Origin: Streptomyces dengpaensis
Lineage (GTDB): Bacteria; Actinomycetota; Actinomycetes; Streptomycetales; Streptomycetaceae
Reading direction: 5' to 3'
Assembly (NCBI RefSeq): GCF_002946835.1
Contig: NZ_CP026652.1
Coordinates: 3,286,001 to 3,350,000, forward strand
DNA: 64,000 nucleotides
Shown: positions 8,325-17,504 of the stretch, piece after piece
How positions within the stretch are numbered: the first letter of the stretch is position 1
Layout of the letters: each line of letters opens with the position of its first letter
The notes under the pieces: model-generated
What the model was told of the DNA's origin: nothing
Databases searched by the model: none
What the model saw: only the letters and a program-made list of their open reading frames with translations
Program-made: the position numbers and the translations under genes

Positions 8325-9002
8325 GTGCCTTCCCTGTTGCTGATCGAGGACGACGACGCCATCCGTACGGCCCTGGAGCTCTCTTTGACGCGCCAGGGAC
8401 ACCGTGTGGCCACTGCTGCCACCGGCGAGGACGGTCTGAAACTACTGCGTGAGCAGCGGCCGGATCTGATCGTGCTGGACGTGATGCTGCCCGGCATCGA
8501 CGGATTCGAGGTGTGCCGGCGCATCCGGCGCACCGACCAGCTGCCGATCATTCTGCTGACCGCGCGCAGCGACGACATCGACGTCGTGGTCGGTCTGGAG
8601 TCCGGCGCCGACGACTACGTCGTCAAGCCCGTGCAGGGCCGGGTGCTCGACGCCCGGATCCGTGCCGTGCTGCGGCGCGGTGAGCGCGAAGCGAACGACT
8701 CGGCGACGTTCGGATCGCTCGTCATCGACCGTGCCGCGATGACGGTCACCAAGAACGGCGAGGATCTGCAACTGACGCCCACCGAGCTGCGGTTGCTCCT
8801 GGAGCTGAGTCGCCGCCCCGGACAGGCGCTGTCCCGCCAGCAGTTGCTGCGCCTCGTCTGGGAGCACGACTACCTGGGCGACTCGCGCCTGGTGGACGCG
8901 TGTGTGCAGCGGCTGCGCGCGAAGGTCGAGGACGTGCCGTCCTCGCCCACGCTCATCCGAACGGTGCGTGGGGTTGGCTACCGGCTGGACAATCCTCAAT
9001 GA
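8325..9002 (+). CDS. afsQ1: Response regulator AfsQ1 (OmpR family)
   Basis: A 225-residue response regulator beginning at GTG 8325 (VPSLLLIEDDD); this start gives the length known for AfsQ1. The receiver domain has acidic residues EDDD at 8-11, phospho-acceptor Asp52 in LIVLDVMLPG and Lys in YVVKPV. A winged-helix DNA-binding domain follows (LTPTELRLLLELSRRPGQ to VRGVGYRLD). AfsQ1 is phosphorylated by AfsQ2 and controls antibiotic, nitrogen and morphological genes in Streptomyces. The stop overlaps the afsQ2 start (ATGA), indicating translational coupling. Confidence 0.95.
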   Translation: MPSLLLIEDDDAIRTALELSLTRQGHRVATAATGEDGLKLLREQRPDLIVLDVMLPGIDGFEVCRRIRRTDQLPIILLTARSDDIDVVVGLESGADDYVVKPVQGRVLDARIRAVLRRGEREANDSATFGSLVIDRAAMTVTKNGEDLQLTPTELRLLLELSRRPGQALSRQQLLRLVWEHDYLGDSRLVDACVQRLRAKVEDVPSSPTLIRTVRGVGYRLDNPQ

Positions 9003-10600
9003 CGAAACCGCAGGACAAGGTCCGCGGTTGGGCCGCTGCACGCAAGGCGCTCCTGTCCGGCCTGCGCTTCACCAGCCTGCGGCTGCGGCTGGTCGTGGTG
9101 TTCGGACTCGTCGCGCTCACGGCCGCCGTGTCGGCATCGGGCATCGCGTACTGGCTCAATCGCGAGGCTGTGCTGACGCGTGCGCAGGACGCGGTGCTGC
9201 GCGACTTCCAGCAGGAGATGCGCAACCACGCGAGCCTGCTGCCGGTGCACCCGGGGCAGGACGAACTCCAGCGCACGGCCGGGCAGATGGCCGACAGCAG
9301 CCAGCGCTTCAGCGTGCTCCTGATCGCCCAGGACGCGAACGGCAAGACCGTCGTCGGCAACTCCGCGCTGGACACCTTCACGCTGGAGGACGTACCCAAG
9401 TCCCTCCAGAAGGCGGTGAACAAGCAGCAGGAGCTGTCCTCGAACAACGAGTCCGCGTACCACCTGTACTGGCAGCGGATCACCGACCACGACAAGCCGT
9501 ACCTCGTGGGCGGTGCGAGGGTGATCGGCGGCACCACGACCGGCTACATGCTCAAGTCCCTCGAACCCGAGGCGAAGGACCTCAACTCCCTCGCCTGGTC
9601 CCTGGGCATCGCCACCGGTCTGGCCCTCATCGGCTCGGCTCTGCTCGCCCAGGCCGCCGCGACCACGGTCCTCAAGCCGGTGCACCGCCTGGGCATCGCG
9701 GCCCGCCGCCTGGGCGAGGGCAAACTGGACACGCGCCTGCGCGTGTCGGGTACGGACGAACTCGCGGACCTCTCCCGTACGTTCAACCACACGGCGGAAG
9801 CCCTCGAAAAACGTGTCGCCGACATGAGCGCCCGCGACGAGGCGTCCCGCCGCTTCGTGGCGGACATGTCCCACGAACTCCGTACGCCGCTCACCGCGAT
9901 CACCGCCGTCACGGAGATCCTGGAAGAGGAACTGGACGCGGAGACGGGCAGCGTCGACCCGATGATCGAACCGGCCGTACGCCTCGTGGTCAGCGAGACG
10001 CGCCGCCTGAACGACCTCGTCGAGAACCTGATGGAGGTCACCCGCTTCGACGCGGGCACCGCCCGGCTCGTCCTCGACGACGTCGACATCGCCGACCAGA
10101 TCACCGCGTGCATCGACGCGCGCGCCTGGCTGGACGCGGTGGACCTGGACGCCGAGCGCGGCATCACGGCGCGCCTCGACCCGCGCCGCCTCGACGTGAT
10201 CCTGGCGAACCTGATCGGCAACGCGCTCAAGCACGGGGGCTCTCCGGTACGGGTGTCCGTGCGGGTGGAGGGCGAGGAACTCGTCATCGAGGTCCAGGAC
10301 CACGGTCCCGGCATCCCCGAGGACGTACTCCCCCACGTCTTCGACCGTTTCTACAAGGCGAGCGCCTCCCGCCCCCGCTCCGAGGGCAGCGGCCTCGGCC
10401 TCTCCATCGCCCTGGAGAACGCCCACATCCACGGCGGCGAGATCACCGCGGCGAACGCGCCCAAGGGGGGCGCCGTCTTCACCCTGCGCCTGCCCCAGGA
10501 CGCGTCGGAGCTCCCGACCGACGACTCCGACAACGGGGACGAGAACGGGAACGGGAAAAGGGACGGGAACAGCAACGGCTCGGAGGGCACCGCCGGATGA
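8999..10600 (+). CDS. afsQ2: Sensor histidine kinase AfsQ2
   Basis: Membrane histidine kinase of 533 residues, partner of AfsQ1. It has an N-terminal TM helix (LRLVVVFGLVALTAAVSASG), an extracytoplasmic sensor region and a second TM (SLGIATGLALIGSALLA). A HAMP domain, the H box DMSHELRTPLTAI with phospho-His near residue 292, the N box LANLIGNALKHG and the ATP-lid boxes DHGPGIPE and GSGLGLSIA follow. The C terminus is a low-complexity tail rich in Asn, Gly and Asp. It overlaps afsQ1 by four bases and the downstream lipoprotein gene by four bases, forming a three-gene operon. Confidence 0.95.
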   Translation: MTKPQDKVRGWAAARKALLSGLRFTSLRLRLVVVFGLVALTAAVSASGIAYWLNREAVLTRAQDAVLRDFQQEMRNHASLLPVHPGQDELQRTAGQMADSSQRFSVLLIAQDANGKTVVGNSALDTFTLEDVPKSLQKAVNKQQELSSNNESAYHLYWQRITDHDKPYLVGGARVIGGTTTGYMLKSLEPEAKDLNSLAWSLGIATGLALIGSALLAQAAATTVLKPVHRLGIAARRLGEGKLDTRLRVSGTDELADLSRTFNHTAEALEKRVADMSARDEASRRFVADMSHELRTPLTAITAVTEILEEELDAETGSVDPMIEPAVRLVVSETRRLNDLVENLMEVTRFDAGTARLVLDDVDIADQITACIDARAWLDAVDLDAERGITARLDPRRLDVILANLIGNALKHGGSPVRVSVRVEGEELVIEVQDHGPGIPEDVLPHVFDRFYKASASRPRSEGSGLGLSIALENAHIHGGEITAANAPKGGAVFTLRLPQDASELPTDDSDNGDENGNGKRDGNSNGSEGTAG

Positions 10601-11265
10601 CGACCGCACGACACCTCCGTGCGCCGCGAGGTGCACGCCCCGCGGGGCCGGGACGGCTTGGCCGGCTCCGGGGCGTACGCCCCTGGCTGGCCCTTCCGCT
10701 GCTCGCCGTGCTGCTCGCGGGCTGCGGCATCCGCGCCACCCAGGTCCCGACGGACTTCGGCCCGGCGCCGTCCCGTGTGCCCTGTGCCCTGTCGGGCCCC
10801 GACATCTCCACGCAGTCCTCGCGCGGCGTCCCCGTCCAGGTGTTCCTGCTCTGTTCGGAGCAGTTGGTGGCGGTCGACCGGTCCGTACGCATTCCGGACG
10901 GCACGGCTGAGGCGGCGCGACGGGTTCTGGTGGCCCAGGGGCTCCTCGACGAACTCGCCGAGCCGCCCTCCGCGCCGGAGGAGCAGGCCGGGTACACGAC
11001 GGACGTACGCGGCGGTATGACCGTCAGCGGCCCTCGTGACAAGGACCCCGAGGGCATCCTCCGGCTGAGCACCCCGCCCGAGGACCTCACGCCGTCCGCC
11101 CTGGCCCAGATCATCTGCACCTTCGCCGACTCGGGCGCGGCCCAGGACAACGGCACCGTCATCCTCGGCGGCCCCGCCCCGTCCCCCCTCCACAGCTACG
11201 AGTGCACCCCCGAGGTCCGCGCCGACCCGGGGACGAATTCCCCGCCGTCGACGGTGGTCTCCTAG
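10597..11265 (+). CDS. Lipoprotein of the afsQ operon
   Basis: A 222-residue predicted lipoprotein whose ATG overlaps the afsQ2 stop (ATGA). A long Arg-rich n-region precedes a hydrophobic core and the lipobox LLAGC, with the lipidated Cys near residue 43. The mature domain contains two further conserved-looking cysteines (LLCSEQL, IICTFADS). The arrangement regulator-kinase-lipoprotein parallels mtrA-mtrB-lpqB, so a sensory or accessory role for AfsQ2 at the outer face of the membrane is a reasonable inference. Downstream lies a repeat-rich region. Confidence 0.85.
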   Translation: MTTARHLRAPRGARPAGPGRLGRLRGVRPWLALPLLAVLLAGCGIRATQVPTDFGPAPSRVPCALSGPDISTQSSRGVPVQVFLLCSEQLVAVDRSVRIPDGTAEAARRVLVAQGLLDELAEPPSAPEEQAGYTTDVRGGMTVSGPRDKDPEGILRLSTPPEDLTPSALAQIICTFADSGAAQDNGTVILGGPAPSPLHSYECTPEVRADPGTNSPPSTVVS

Positions 11266-11434
11266 CCCGTCCGGCGTTTGAGGCGTTTTTTCGCCCCCTC
11301 CGCCCCTGCCCTCCCCCACTCTCGGCTTCGCTCGAGCGGGGGACCCCCATCGTCACTTGGGGGCTCCGCCCCCAAACCCCCGCTCCTCAAACGCCGGACG
11401 GGCTGATTTCAGCCCGTCCGGCGTTTGAGGACGA
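11264..11434. repeat. Intergenic copies of the GGCGTTTGAGG element
   Basis: Three copies of CCGTCCGGCGTTTGAGG or its complement are present (about 11267-11283, 11384-11404 and 11410-11430). The last two form a large inverted repeat around a short GATTTC-like centre. GGGGCTCCGCCCC-type sequence lies between. This motif is a frequent Streptomyces intergenic element; the same family recurs at 17505-17545. The gap 11265-11560 contains no supportable gene and may terminate transcription after the afsQ operon. Confidence 0.75.
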
Positions 11435-11559
11435 GCGCGAAGCGCGACACGGGAGGTCTGGGGGGCGGAGTCCCCCAGGTACGGGGCGGACGGGGCGGAC
11501 AACCCTTCGGTCGCCCCGCCGCCGGAACCGATCCCGCCGGACCCCGCGTCTTGGGAGGC

Positions 11560-12111
11560 GTGCAGCGTCAAGGTTCAGACGGCGGCAGCGCCGTGGTCCG
11601 CGTCCGTGTGGCAGGAGGTGTCCTCCTCGTCGCACATCTCGCCCTCGTCGCCTGGATCACCCTGCGCCCCCTGGACGTCCCCTGGATGAGCGCCGCCAAC
11701 CTGCGGCCGTTCGCCGGCATCAGAGCCGACCTGGCACTCGGCCCCCAGCAAGCGGCCTGCCGCATCACCGAGGGCCTCGCCCTCCTCGCCCCCCTGGGCG
11801 TCCTGCTCCCCATGGCGGGCGGAAAGCTCGCCGTCTCCCCCCTCGGCTCCCTCACCCGTACGGTCACCGCCGGCGCCCTGCTCTCGCTGGGCATCGAGCT
11901 TCTGCAGACCGGCGTCCCCGGCCAGGTCGTGGACGTCGACTCCCTGCTGCTCAACACGGTCGGCGTAGCCCTCACGCATCTCGCGATCGTGCCCGCCGTC
12001 CGGGCCAGGCTCCGCCGCCGGGCCGCGTCACGACATCGCGCGGCCCGCCTCCGGGAGGACACGGCTCAGGGTCGGACCCCGACGATTCCCAGGGTCGGGA
12101 TCGCCCCGTAG
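11560..12111 (+). CDS. VanZ family membrane protein
   Basis: About 183 residues with the VanZ-like pattern: first TM VLLVAHLALVAWITL, then RPLDVPWMSAANLRPF, a TM ending PLGVLLPM, TM TAGALLSLGIELLQ and the signature GIELLQTG followed by VVDVDSLLLNTVG. VanZ proteins contribute to low-level teicoplanin resistance in enterococci; the Streptomyces homologues are of unknown role. GTG 11560 is a possible start, but the frame stays open upstream to 11425 and another GTG lies at 11593, so the start is uncertain. The C-terminal tail is basic and probably cytoplasmic. Confidence 0.8.
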   Translation: MQRQGSDGGSAVVRVRVAGGVLLVAHLALVAWITLRPLDVPWMSAANLRPFAGIRADLALGPQQAACRITEGLALLAPLGVLLPMAGGKLAVSPLGSLTRTVTAGALLSLGIELLQTGVPGQVVDVDSLLLNTVGVALTHLAIVPAVRARLRRRAASRHRAARLREDTAQGRTPTIPRVGIAP

Positions 12112-12208
12112 AGCGACGCTTGGCCCAGTTCGTCCGCTTAGCGTTGACGACACAAGACATCGAAGCCGGACCACCCGGCAGTCGGCTACGGTTCGCGAAG
12201 GAGCCACC

Positions 12209-12409
12209 ATGACCGCCCTTGCCCGTCCCACCAACGGCCGCGTGATCGGCGGCGTGTGCGCAGCGCTGGCGCGACGCTTCGGCATCTCCGCGACCACGAT
12301 GCGCGTGATCTTCGTACTCTCCTGCCTGCTCCCGGGCCCGCAGTTCCTGCTCTACATAGTGCTGTGGATCCTGCTCCCGTCCGAGGACAAGGCCCGCACG
12401 GCCTGGTAG
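12209..12409 (+). CDS. PspC domain protein
   Basis: A 66-residue protein with the PspC signature: RPTNGRVIGGVCAALARRFG, then TTMRVIFVLSCLLPGPQF and a second hydrophobic stretch LLYIVLWILLPSE. PspC-domain proteins are small membrane proteins associated with envelope stress responses. ATG 12209 follows a good ribosome-binding site (GAAGGAGCCACC). It stands alone and is followed by a strong hairpin terminator. Confidence 0.9.
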   Translation: MTALARPTNGRVIGGVCAALARRFGISATTMRVIFVLSCLLPGPQFLLYIVLWILLPSEDKARTAW

Positions 12410-12430
12410 TCACCGGCTCCCCGGCTCGAC

Positions 12431-12474
12431 ACGCCGGTGGGGCGCACCCCAACAAGGGTGCGCCCCACCGGCGT
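12431..12474. terminator. Hairpin terminator after the PspC gene
   Basis: A 19-base perfect stem (ACGCCGGTGGGGCGCACCC and complement) with a six-base loop, located between convergent genes. Confidence 0.85.
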
Positions 12475-12511
12475 TCGTACAGGAGAGAGTTCAGGCGCGG
12501 GATCAGGCGGA

Positions 12512-12865
12512 TCAGCCGAGCGGGATCCCGTTCACCGGCAGACCGTGCGTGGGCAGTCCCTGCAGCGGCAGTCCGCCGAGCAGCCCGGCCACGGGCGCGG
12601 CAGGGCCGTCGGCGAGGACGCGCGCGGCCGCGGGCTGGGCGGCGGCCACACCCGTGCCAAGCGCGCTCTGCCCCTGGGCGAGCGCCTCACCGGCCCCGGG
12701 CAGCGCCTTGGTGACGTTCTCCGCCGGCAGCGTCTGGGTGACGGTGTCCAGCGCCGAGGAGGCGTCGGGCACCGCGGGCGCGGCGTTGGCGGCACCCGCA
12801 CCGGCTGCGGCGAAGGCGGCACCGAGAGCGGCGACACCGAGGGTCTTGGCAGCAGACTGCTTCAT
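12512..12865 (-). CDS. Small secreted Ala/Gly/Pro-rich protein
   Basis: Encodes 117 residues from ATG 12865, with AAGGAC about ten bases upstream. The signal peptide is MKQSAAKTLGVAALGAAF, then a likely cleavage after GAANAA. The mature part is rich in Ala, Gly, Leu and Pro and ends in GLP-type repeats (GLPLQGLPTHGLPVNG). It lacks cysteines and does not match chaplins or rodlins. Function unknown; probably an exported surface protein. It lies downstream of add but is separated by a hairpin. Confidence 0.7.
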   Translation of the reverse strand: MKQSAAKTLGVAALGAAFAAAGAGAANAAPAVPDASSALDTVTQTLPAENVTKALPGAGEALAQGQSALGTGVAAAQPAAARVLADGPAAPVAGLLGGLPLQGLPTHGLPVNGIPLG

Positions 12866-12950
12866 ATTGAATGCGTCCTTGGATCCGTGAGACGGGGTTT
12901 TGAGCGGTCCAAAAACGTAAACACCCAGACCCGGGCTCCGCAAACATAAA

Positions 12951-12992
12951 AAGCGGCCGAGTCATGGAGATGGAGTGAAGACTCAGCCGCTT
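12951..12992 (-). terminator. Terminator after add
   Basis: Stem AAGCGGC-GAGTC/GACTC-GCCGCTT with one mismatch and a 16-base loop, 15 bases beyond the add stop codon. Confidence 0.75.
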
Positions 12993-13006
12993 CCCACCCC
13001 CTCCGA

Positions 13007-14161
13007 TCAGGCCCGATCCCCCACAGAACCGCTGGTGGAGGCGGTCTGCTGGAACAGCCATGCGGACTTCAGCTCGGCAAAACCGGGCTTGATGACGTCA
13101 TTGATCATGCCCAGCCGTTCATCGAAAGGAATGAATGCTGACTTCATAGCATTGACCGAGAACCATTGAATGTCGTCGAGCGTATAACCGAACGCCTCGA
13201 CAAGGTGCTCGAATTCACGGCTCATACTCGTTCCCGACATAAGTCGATTGTCCGTATTCACGGTGGCCCGGAAATGCAGCCGCCGCAGCAGTCCGATCGG
13301 ATGGCCGGTGTACGAGTCGGCGGCGCCCGTCTGGAGGTTGGAGCTGGGGCACAGCTCCAGCGGGATGCGCTTGTCACGGACGTACGAGGCGAGCCGCCCG
13401 AGCTGCACGGAGCCGTCCTCGTGGACCTTGATGTCGTCGATGATCCGTACGCCGTGGCCGAGCCGGTCGGCGCCGCACCACTGCAGCGCCTGCCAGATCG
13501 AGGGCAGGCCGAAGGCCTCACCGGCGTGGATGGTGAAGTGGTTGTTCTCGCGCTTGAGGTACTCGAAGGCGTCGAGGTGCCGGGTGGGCGGGTAACCGGC
13601 CTCGGCGCCGGCGATGTCGAAGCCGACGACACCCATGTCCCGGTAGCGGTTGGCCAGTTCCGCGATCTCCAGCGCACGGGCCGCGTGCCGCATGGCGGTG
13701 AGCAGGGCGCCGACTCGGATGCGGTGGCCGTTCTGCCGGGCGAGCCGCTCCCCTTGCCGGAAGCCCTCGTTGACCGCCTCGACGACCTCTTCGAGGGTGA
13801 GCCCGGCCTCCAGGTGCTGCTCGGGCGCGTACCGCACCTCGGCGTAGACGACGCCGTCCTCGGCGAGGTCCTCGGCGCACTCGGCGGCGACCCGGACGAG
13901 GGCGTCGCGCGTCTGCATGACGGCACAGGTATGGGCGAAGGTCTCCAGGTACCGCTCCAGGGAACCGGAGTCGGCGGCCTCGCGGAACCAGACCCGGAGC
14001 TTGTCGGGGTCGGTCTCGGGGAGGTGGGAGTACCCCTGTTCTTGGGCGAGTTCGACGATCGTGCCGGGGCGCAGGCCCCCGTCGAGGTGATCGTGCAGCA
14101 GGACCTTGGGCGCCCGGCGGATCTGTTCCGAGCTCGGGGTGTTCGGGATCTGGCTCGTCAT
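13007..14161 (-). CDS. add: Adenosine deaminase
   Basis: Hydrolyses adenosine or deoxyadenosine to inosine or deoxyinosine plus ammonia in purine nucleoside salvage. The 384-residue protein shows the zinc-binding HDHLDGG near residues 24-30, the catalytic Glu in TIHAGEAFG, the zinc His in DRLGHGVRI and the active-site region [11 protein letters not shown]. Full-length for the family. ATG 14161 is preceded at 16 bases by the palindromic operator shared with deoC and the nucleoside transporter genes, so it probably belongs to that regulon. Confidence 0.95.
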   Translation of the reverse strand: MTSQIPNTPSSEQIRRAPKVLLHDHLDGGLRPGTIVELAQEQGYSHLPETDPDKLRVWFREAADSGSLERYLETFAHTCAVMQTRDALVRVAAECAEDLAEDGVVYAEVRYAPEQHLEAGLTLEEVVEAVNEGFRQGERLARQNGHRIRVGALLTAMRHAARALEIAELANRYRDMGVVGFDIAGAEAGYPPTRHLDAFEYLKRENNHFTIHAGEAFGLPSIWQALQWCGADRLGHGVRIIDDIKVHEDGSVQLGRLASYVRDKRIPLELCPSSNLQTGAADSYTGHPIGLLRRLHFRATVNTDNRLMSGTSMSREFEHLVEAFGYTLDDIQWFSVNAMKSAFIPFDERLGMINDVIKPGFAELKSAWLFQQTASTSGSVGDRA

Positions 14162-14177
14162 TTTCGCACCCTAGCCC

Positions 14178-14189
14178 CTACGCGCGTAG
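14178..14189. promoter_or_regulatory. Palindromic operator CTACGCGCGTAG upstream of add
   Basis: Identical to the deoC site (12 of 12 bases) and placed 16 bases before the add ATG. Confidence 0.7.
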
Positions 14190-14274
14190 ATCTCCTGGTG
14201 GACGGATCCGTCGATACGTAATGGTGACCGTGCGGACGGGTGGCGTACACCGTCGCTTCTGACACTGTTCTGTC

Positions 14275-15036
14275 ATGGCACAGCAAGCGACGCCGGTTCG
14301 CAGGGCCCGGCTGGGGAGGGCGCTCGGCCCGGAGCCGACGGCGGTGAGCGGCGTGGTTCTGCTGCTCCCGGGCGGCGAGGAGACCTCCGCCCGACGACCG
14401 TCCCCCCTGATGGCGACCGCCTCCGTACGCGGGCTCGGACGCCGCCTCGCCCGGGCGGGACGCGCGGAAGGCCTGGTCACCCATGTGGTGCACTACCGCT
14501 ACCGCGGCTGGAACGGCAGCGAGGCGCATCTGGCGGGCGACGCGTCCTGGGCCGCCGACGAGGTCGTACGCCGCTACGGAGACGTTCCGGTGTGCCTGGC
14601 CGGCGTGGACATGGGAGGACGGGCGGCGCTGCGCGCGGCCGGCCACGGGGCCGTCAACTCCGTACTGGCGCTCGCCCCCTGGCTGCCCGAGGAGGACATG
14701 GCGGCGCCACCCGAGCCGGTGAAACAGCTGGCCGGCCGGCGCGTGCTGATCGTGCACGGCACGAACGACGAACGCACCGACCCCGAGCTGTCCTTCCGGC
14801 TCGCGGCGCGCGCCAAGAAGGCCAACCGCGACATCTGCCGCTTCGAGGTCCACTCCGACGGGCACGCGCTGCACCAGCACCGGCGGGAAGTCCTCGCCCT
14901 CGCCGAGGACTTCGTCCTGGGCACGCTGTTCGGACGCGCCTTCTCCCGCCCGATCGAGGACGCGTTCGCGGCGCCGCCGCCGCTGGGGCTGCGGATGCCG
15001 CTGGCGGCCGGGTTCGGGCAGTCGTTGCGGCGGTAG
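14275..15036 (+). CDS. Alpha/beta-hydrolase family protein
   Basis: A 253-residue alpha/beta-hydrolase-like protein: strand VVLLLPGGEE, the nucleophile-elbow position LAGVDMGGRAA, LALAPWLP, and VLIVHGTNDERTDP with a putative acid Asp, then HSDGHAL with the catalytic-base His. At the elbow GxSxG is replaced by GVDMG, so an Asp would be the nucleophile, as in haloalkane dehalogenases, or the site may be changed in function. Substrate unknown. The gene is divergent from add and convergent with the LysR gene, sharing a perfect terminator with it. Confidence 0.78.
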   Translation: MAQQATPVRRARLGRALGPEPTAVSGVVLLLPGGEETSARRPSPLMATASVRGLGRRLARAGRAEGLVTHVVHYRYRGWNGSEAHLAGDASWAADEVVRRYGDVPVCLAGVDMGGRAALRAAGHGAVNSVLALAPWLPEEDMAAPPEPVKQLAGRRVLIVHGTNDERTDPELSFRLAARAKKANRDICRFEVHSDGHALHQHRREVLALAEDFVLGTLFGRAFSRPIEDAFAAPPPLGLRMPLAAGFGQSLRR

Positions 15037-15083
15037 GACCGACCGGCACATGGGGGACGCCGCCCCCATGTGCCGGTCGGTCC
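15036..15083. terminator. Perfect bidirectional terminator
   Basis: A 21-base stem, beginning GGACCGACCGGCACATGG, with a six-base loop between two convergent genes. It starts inside the hydrolase stop codon. Confidence 0.88.
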
Positions 15084-15088
15084 AAGGT

Positions 15089-16042
15089 TCAGTCGGGCAG
15101 CAGACGGCCCCGCCGGGACAGCAGGAACCCCTTGAAGGCGGCGACCGGCGGTGTGTCCGGGTGGCCCTCCAGCCAGGCGACGCCGATCTCGCGTACGGCG
15201 CGCGGGGCGGTGACCGAGAGCTCGACGACTCCTGGGCGGGCGACGGGCGGTGGCGGCAGGAGGGCGACCCCGAGACCGGCGGCGACGAGACCTCGTAGCG
15301 TCTCGGTCTCCTCCCCCTCGAAGGCGATACGCGGCTTGAAGCCCGCCTCCTTGCAGAGGTCGTCGGTGATACGGCGCATGCCGTAGCCGGGTTCCAGAGT
15401 CACGAAGGTCTCGTCGGCGGCCTCGGCGAGCCGGATGCGCTTGCGGGCGGCGAGGTGGTGCTCGGCCGGCACGACGAGCCGGAGCTTCTGCTCGTCGAGG
15501 CGGCGGCCCACCAGGTCGGGCGCGTCCGGCACGGGCGAGGTGAGGCACAGGTCCAGCTCGCCCGAGCGCAGCCGCTCCAGCATCGCCTCGCCGTAGTTCT
15601 GGACGAGGCTGAAGCGGACGCCGGGATGGCCGGCCCGGAAGGCGCGGATCAGTCCGGGCACGGTCTCCGAGCCCATGGTGTGCAGGAAGCCGAAGGCGAC
15701 CTTGCCGGTGGCCGGGTCGGCGTCCGCGCGCACGTCGTCGGCGGCGCGCTCGATCTCGGCGAGGGCGCGCTCGACGGAGCCGAGGAACGTACGCCCCGCG
15801 GCCGTGAGCGAGACGGTGCGTCCCCTGCGCGCGAACAGGTCGACGCCCAGGTCCTGTTCGAGCCGGACCATGGCCCGCGACAGGGTCGACTGCGGGACCC
15901 GCATCTCCTGCGCGGCCCGGGTGACGTGCTCGGTGCGGGCGACCCCGGCGAAGTACGCGAGCCGTGGGGCGAGCAGCGCGACAATGTCTTCTGTGTCACT
16001 GGACGGTGACAGGTGAGCTTCTGACCTCTGCTGATGCGCCAT
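15089..16042 (-). CDS. LysR-family transcriptional regulator
   Basis: A 317-residue regulator from ATG 16042. The N-terminal winged HTH includes YFAGVARTEHVTRAAQEM and PQSTLSRAMVRLEQDLG; a substrate-binding domain follows (VAFGFLHTMGSETVPGLI, ELDLCLTSP, LVVPAEHHLA). It is divergently transcribed from an MFS transporter gene with only 62 bases between them, the usual arrangement for a LysR protein controlling its neighbour. Ligand unknown. The open frame extends further upstream, but that would run into the MFS gene. Confidence 0.9.
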   Translation of the reverse strand: MAHQQRSEAHLSPSSDTEDIVALLAPRLAYFAGVARTEHVTRAAQEMRVPQSTLSRAMVRLEQDLGVDLFARRGRTVSLTAAGRTFLGSVERALAEIERAADDVRADADPATGKVAFGFLHTMGSETVPGLIRAFRAGHPGVRFSLVQNYGEAMLERLRSGELDLCLTSPVPDAPDLVGRRLDEQKLRLVVPAEHHLAARKRIRLAEAADETFVTLEPGYGMRRITDDLCKEAGFKPRIAFEGEETETLRGLVAAGLGVALLPPPPVARPGVVELSVTAPRAVREIGVAWLEGHPDTPPVAAFKGFLLSRRGRLLPD

Positions 16043-16104
16043 AGGAACGATTATGGCGATTCCATGCATTGGACGGATGAGCGGCGGCTCTTTAGCTTCG
16101 AAGT

Positions 16105-17454
16105 ATGCCGTCCGCCAGTACCGGGGCGTCCACCACCGTGGGCGCCGCCTCCTCCGCCCCTGTCCTCGATTCCACCTCCGTCTCCGTCCGTGGCGTCGCT
16201 TCCGCCCCTGTCGTCGATGCGACTCCCGCCGTCGACACGCGTATGACCCCGGGCGGCCCCGGCTACCGCCGGATGAGCTTCGCCCTCTTCCTCGCGGGTG
16301 TCGCGACCTTCGCGCTCCTCTACTCCACGCAAGCCCTGCTCCCACTCATCTCCTCGGACTTCGGGGTCACCGCGAGCGACGCGAGCTGGACGGTGTCGGC
16401 CGCGACGGGTGGGCTGGCGCTCTTCGTCCTCCCCATGAGCGCGCTTTCGGAGCGATTCGGACGGCGTACGGTGATGACGGCGTCGTTGGCGGTGGCGGTG
16501 ACGGTCGGCCTCCTTGTGCCCTTCGCGCCGTCGATCGGTGCGCTGGTGGTGCTGCGGGCGATCCAGGGCGCGGCGCTCGCCGGACTCCCGGCGTCGGCGA
16601 CCGCCTACCTGGCCGAGGAGGTCCGCCCCAAGGCCCTGATCACCGCGATCGGGCTGTTCGTCGCGGGCAACAGCGTCGGCGGGATGAGCGGGCGGGTCAT
16701 CACCGGTTGGGTCGCGCAGGAGTGGGGCTGGCGGGTGGCCGTCGGCACGATCGGGGTGATCGCGGTGGCCTGCGCCGTCGCCTTCCGCCTGCTGCTTCCG
16801 GCGCCGAGGCACTTCACGCCGGGTTCGCTGCGGCCTCGGGTGCTGGCGCGGACGGTGCGCGAGCACCTCTCCAACCCGCTGCTGTGCCGGCTCTACGCGA
16901 TCGGCGCGCTGTTCATGACGGTGTTCGGCGCCGTCTACACGGTCATCGGCTACCGGCTGACCGAAGCCCCCTTCTCCCTCCCCCAGGGCATCATCGGCTC
17001 GGTCTTCCTGGTCTATCTGGTCGGTACGGTGTCGGCGTCGACGGCGGGCAGGCTGGTGGCGCGCCTCGGCCGCCGCGGGGCGCTGTACCTGGCGGGCGGT
17101 ACGACGACCGCCGGTCTGCTGCTCTCCCTGGCCGGCTCGCTGCCGCTGGTGCTGCTCGGGCTGGTCCTGATCACCGCGGGCTTCTTCGCGGGGCACGCGG
17201 TGGCGTCGTCGGCGGTGAGCCACACGGCGCAGACGGGGCGCGCCCAGGCGTCCGCGCTCTACCAGTCCGCGTACTACGTCGGCTCCAGTGCCGGCAGCAC
17301 GCTGGGCGCGGTCGCCTTCCACGCGGGCGGCTGGACCGGCACCGTGGCCCTCGGCCTGCTGGCCGTCGTCGGTGTCGTCACCATCACGGTCTTCGGCTCC
17401 CACGCGGCGCGGCTTCAGTCCCGCCGCGGCAACGCGGCACCGGCCGCCCACTGA
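16105..17454 (+). CDS. MFS transporter
   Basis: A 449-residue major facilitator family transporter with about twelve hydrophobic segments, after a Ser/Thr/Val-rich N-terminal tail of about 50 residues. The loop 2-3 signature SALSERFGRRTVM is clear. It resembles YnfM-type exporters regulated by a divergent LysR gene. The start at ATG 16105 is weakly supported, because no good ribosome-binding site is visible; an internal ATG (MTPGGPGYRRMSF) could be used instead. Substrate unknown. Confidence 0.88.
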   Translation: MPSASTGASTTVGAASSAPVLDSTSVSVRGVASAPVVDATPAVDTRMTPGGPGYRRMSFALFLAGVATFALLYSTQALLPLISSDFGVTASDASWTVSAATGGLALFVLPMSALSERFGRRTVMTASLAVAVTVGLLVPFAPSIGALVVLRAIQGAALAGLPASATAYLAEEVRPKALITAIGLFVAGNSVGGMSGRVITGWVAQEWGWRVAVGTIGVIAVACAVAFRLLLPAPRHFTPGSLRPRVLARTVREHLSNPLLCRLYAIGALFMTVFGAVYTVIGYRLTEAPFSLPQGIIGSVFLVYLVGTVSASTAGRLVARLGRRGALYLAGGTTTAGLLLSLAGSLPLVLLGLVLITAGFFAGHAVASSAVSHTAQTGRAQASALYQSAYYVGSSAGSTLGAVAFHAGGWTGTVALGLLAVVGVVTITVFGSHAARLQSRRGNAAPAAH

Positions 17455-17504
17455 CGACGGTTTTCGCCCTCTCCGCCCCTGCCCATTCCCGTACCTGGGG
17501 CTCC

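Noticed and set aside
8900..10636. Long alternative frames across afsQ2 on both strands
   Set aside because: They are Arg/Gly/Pro-rich shadows of the afsQ2 reading frame produced by high GC; no domain or start signal.
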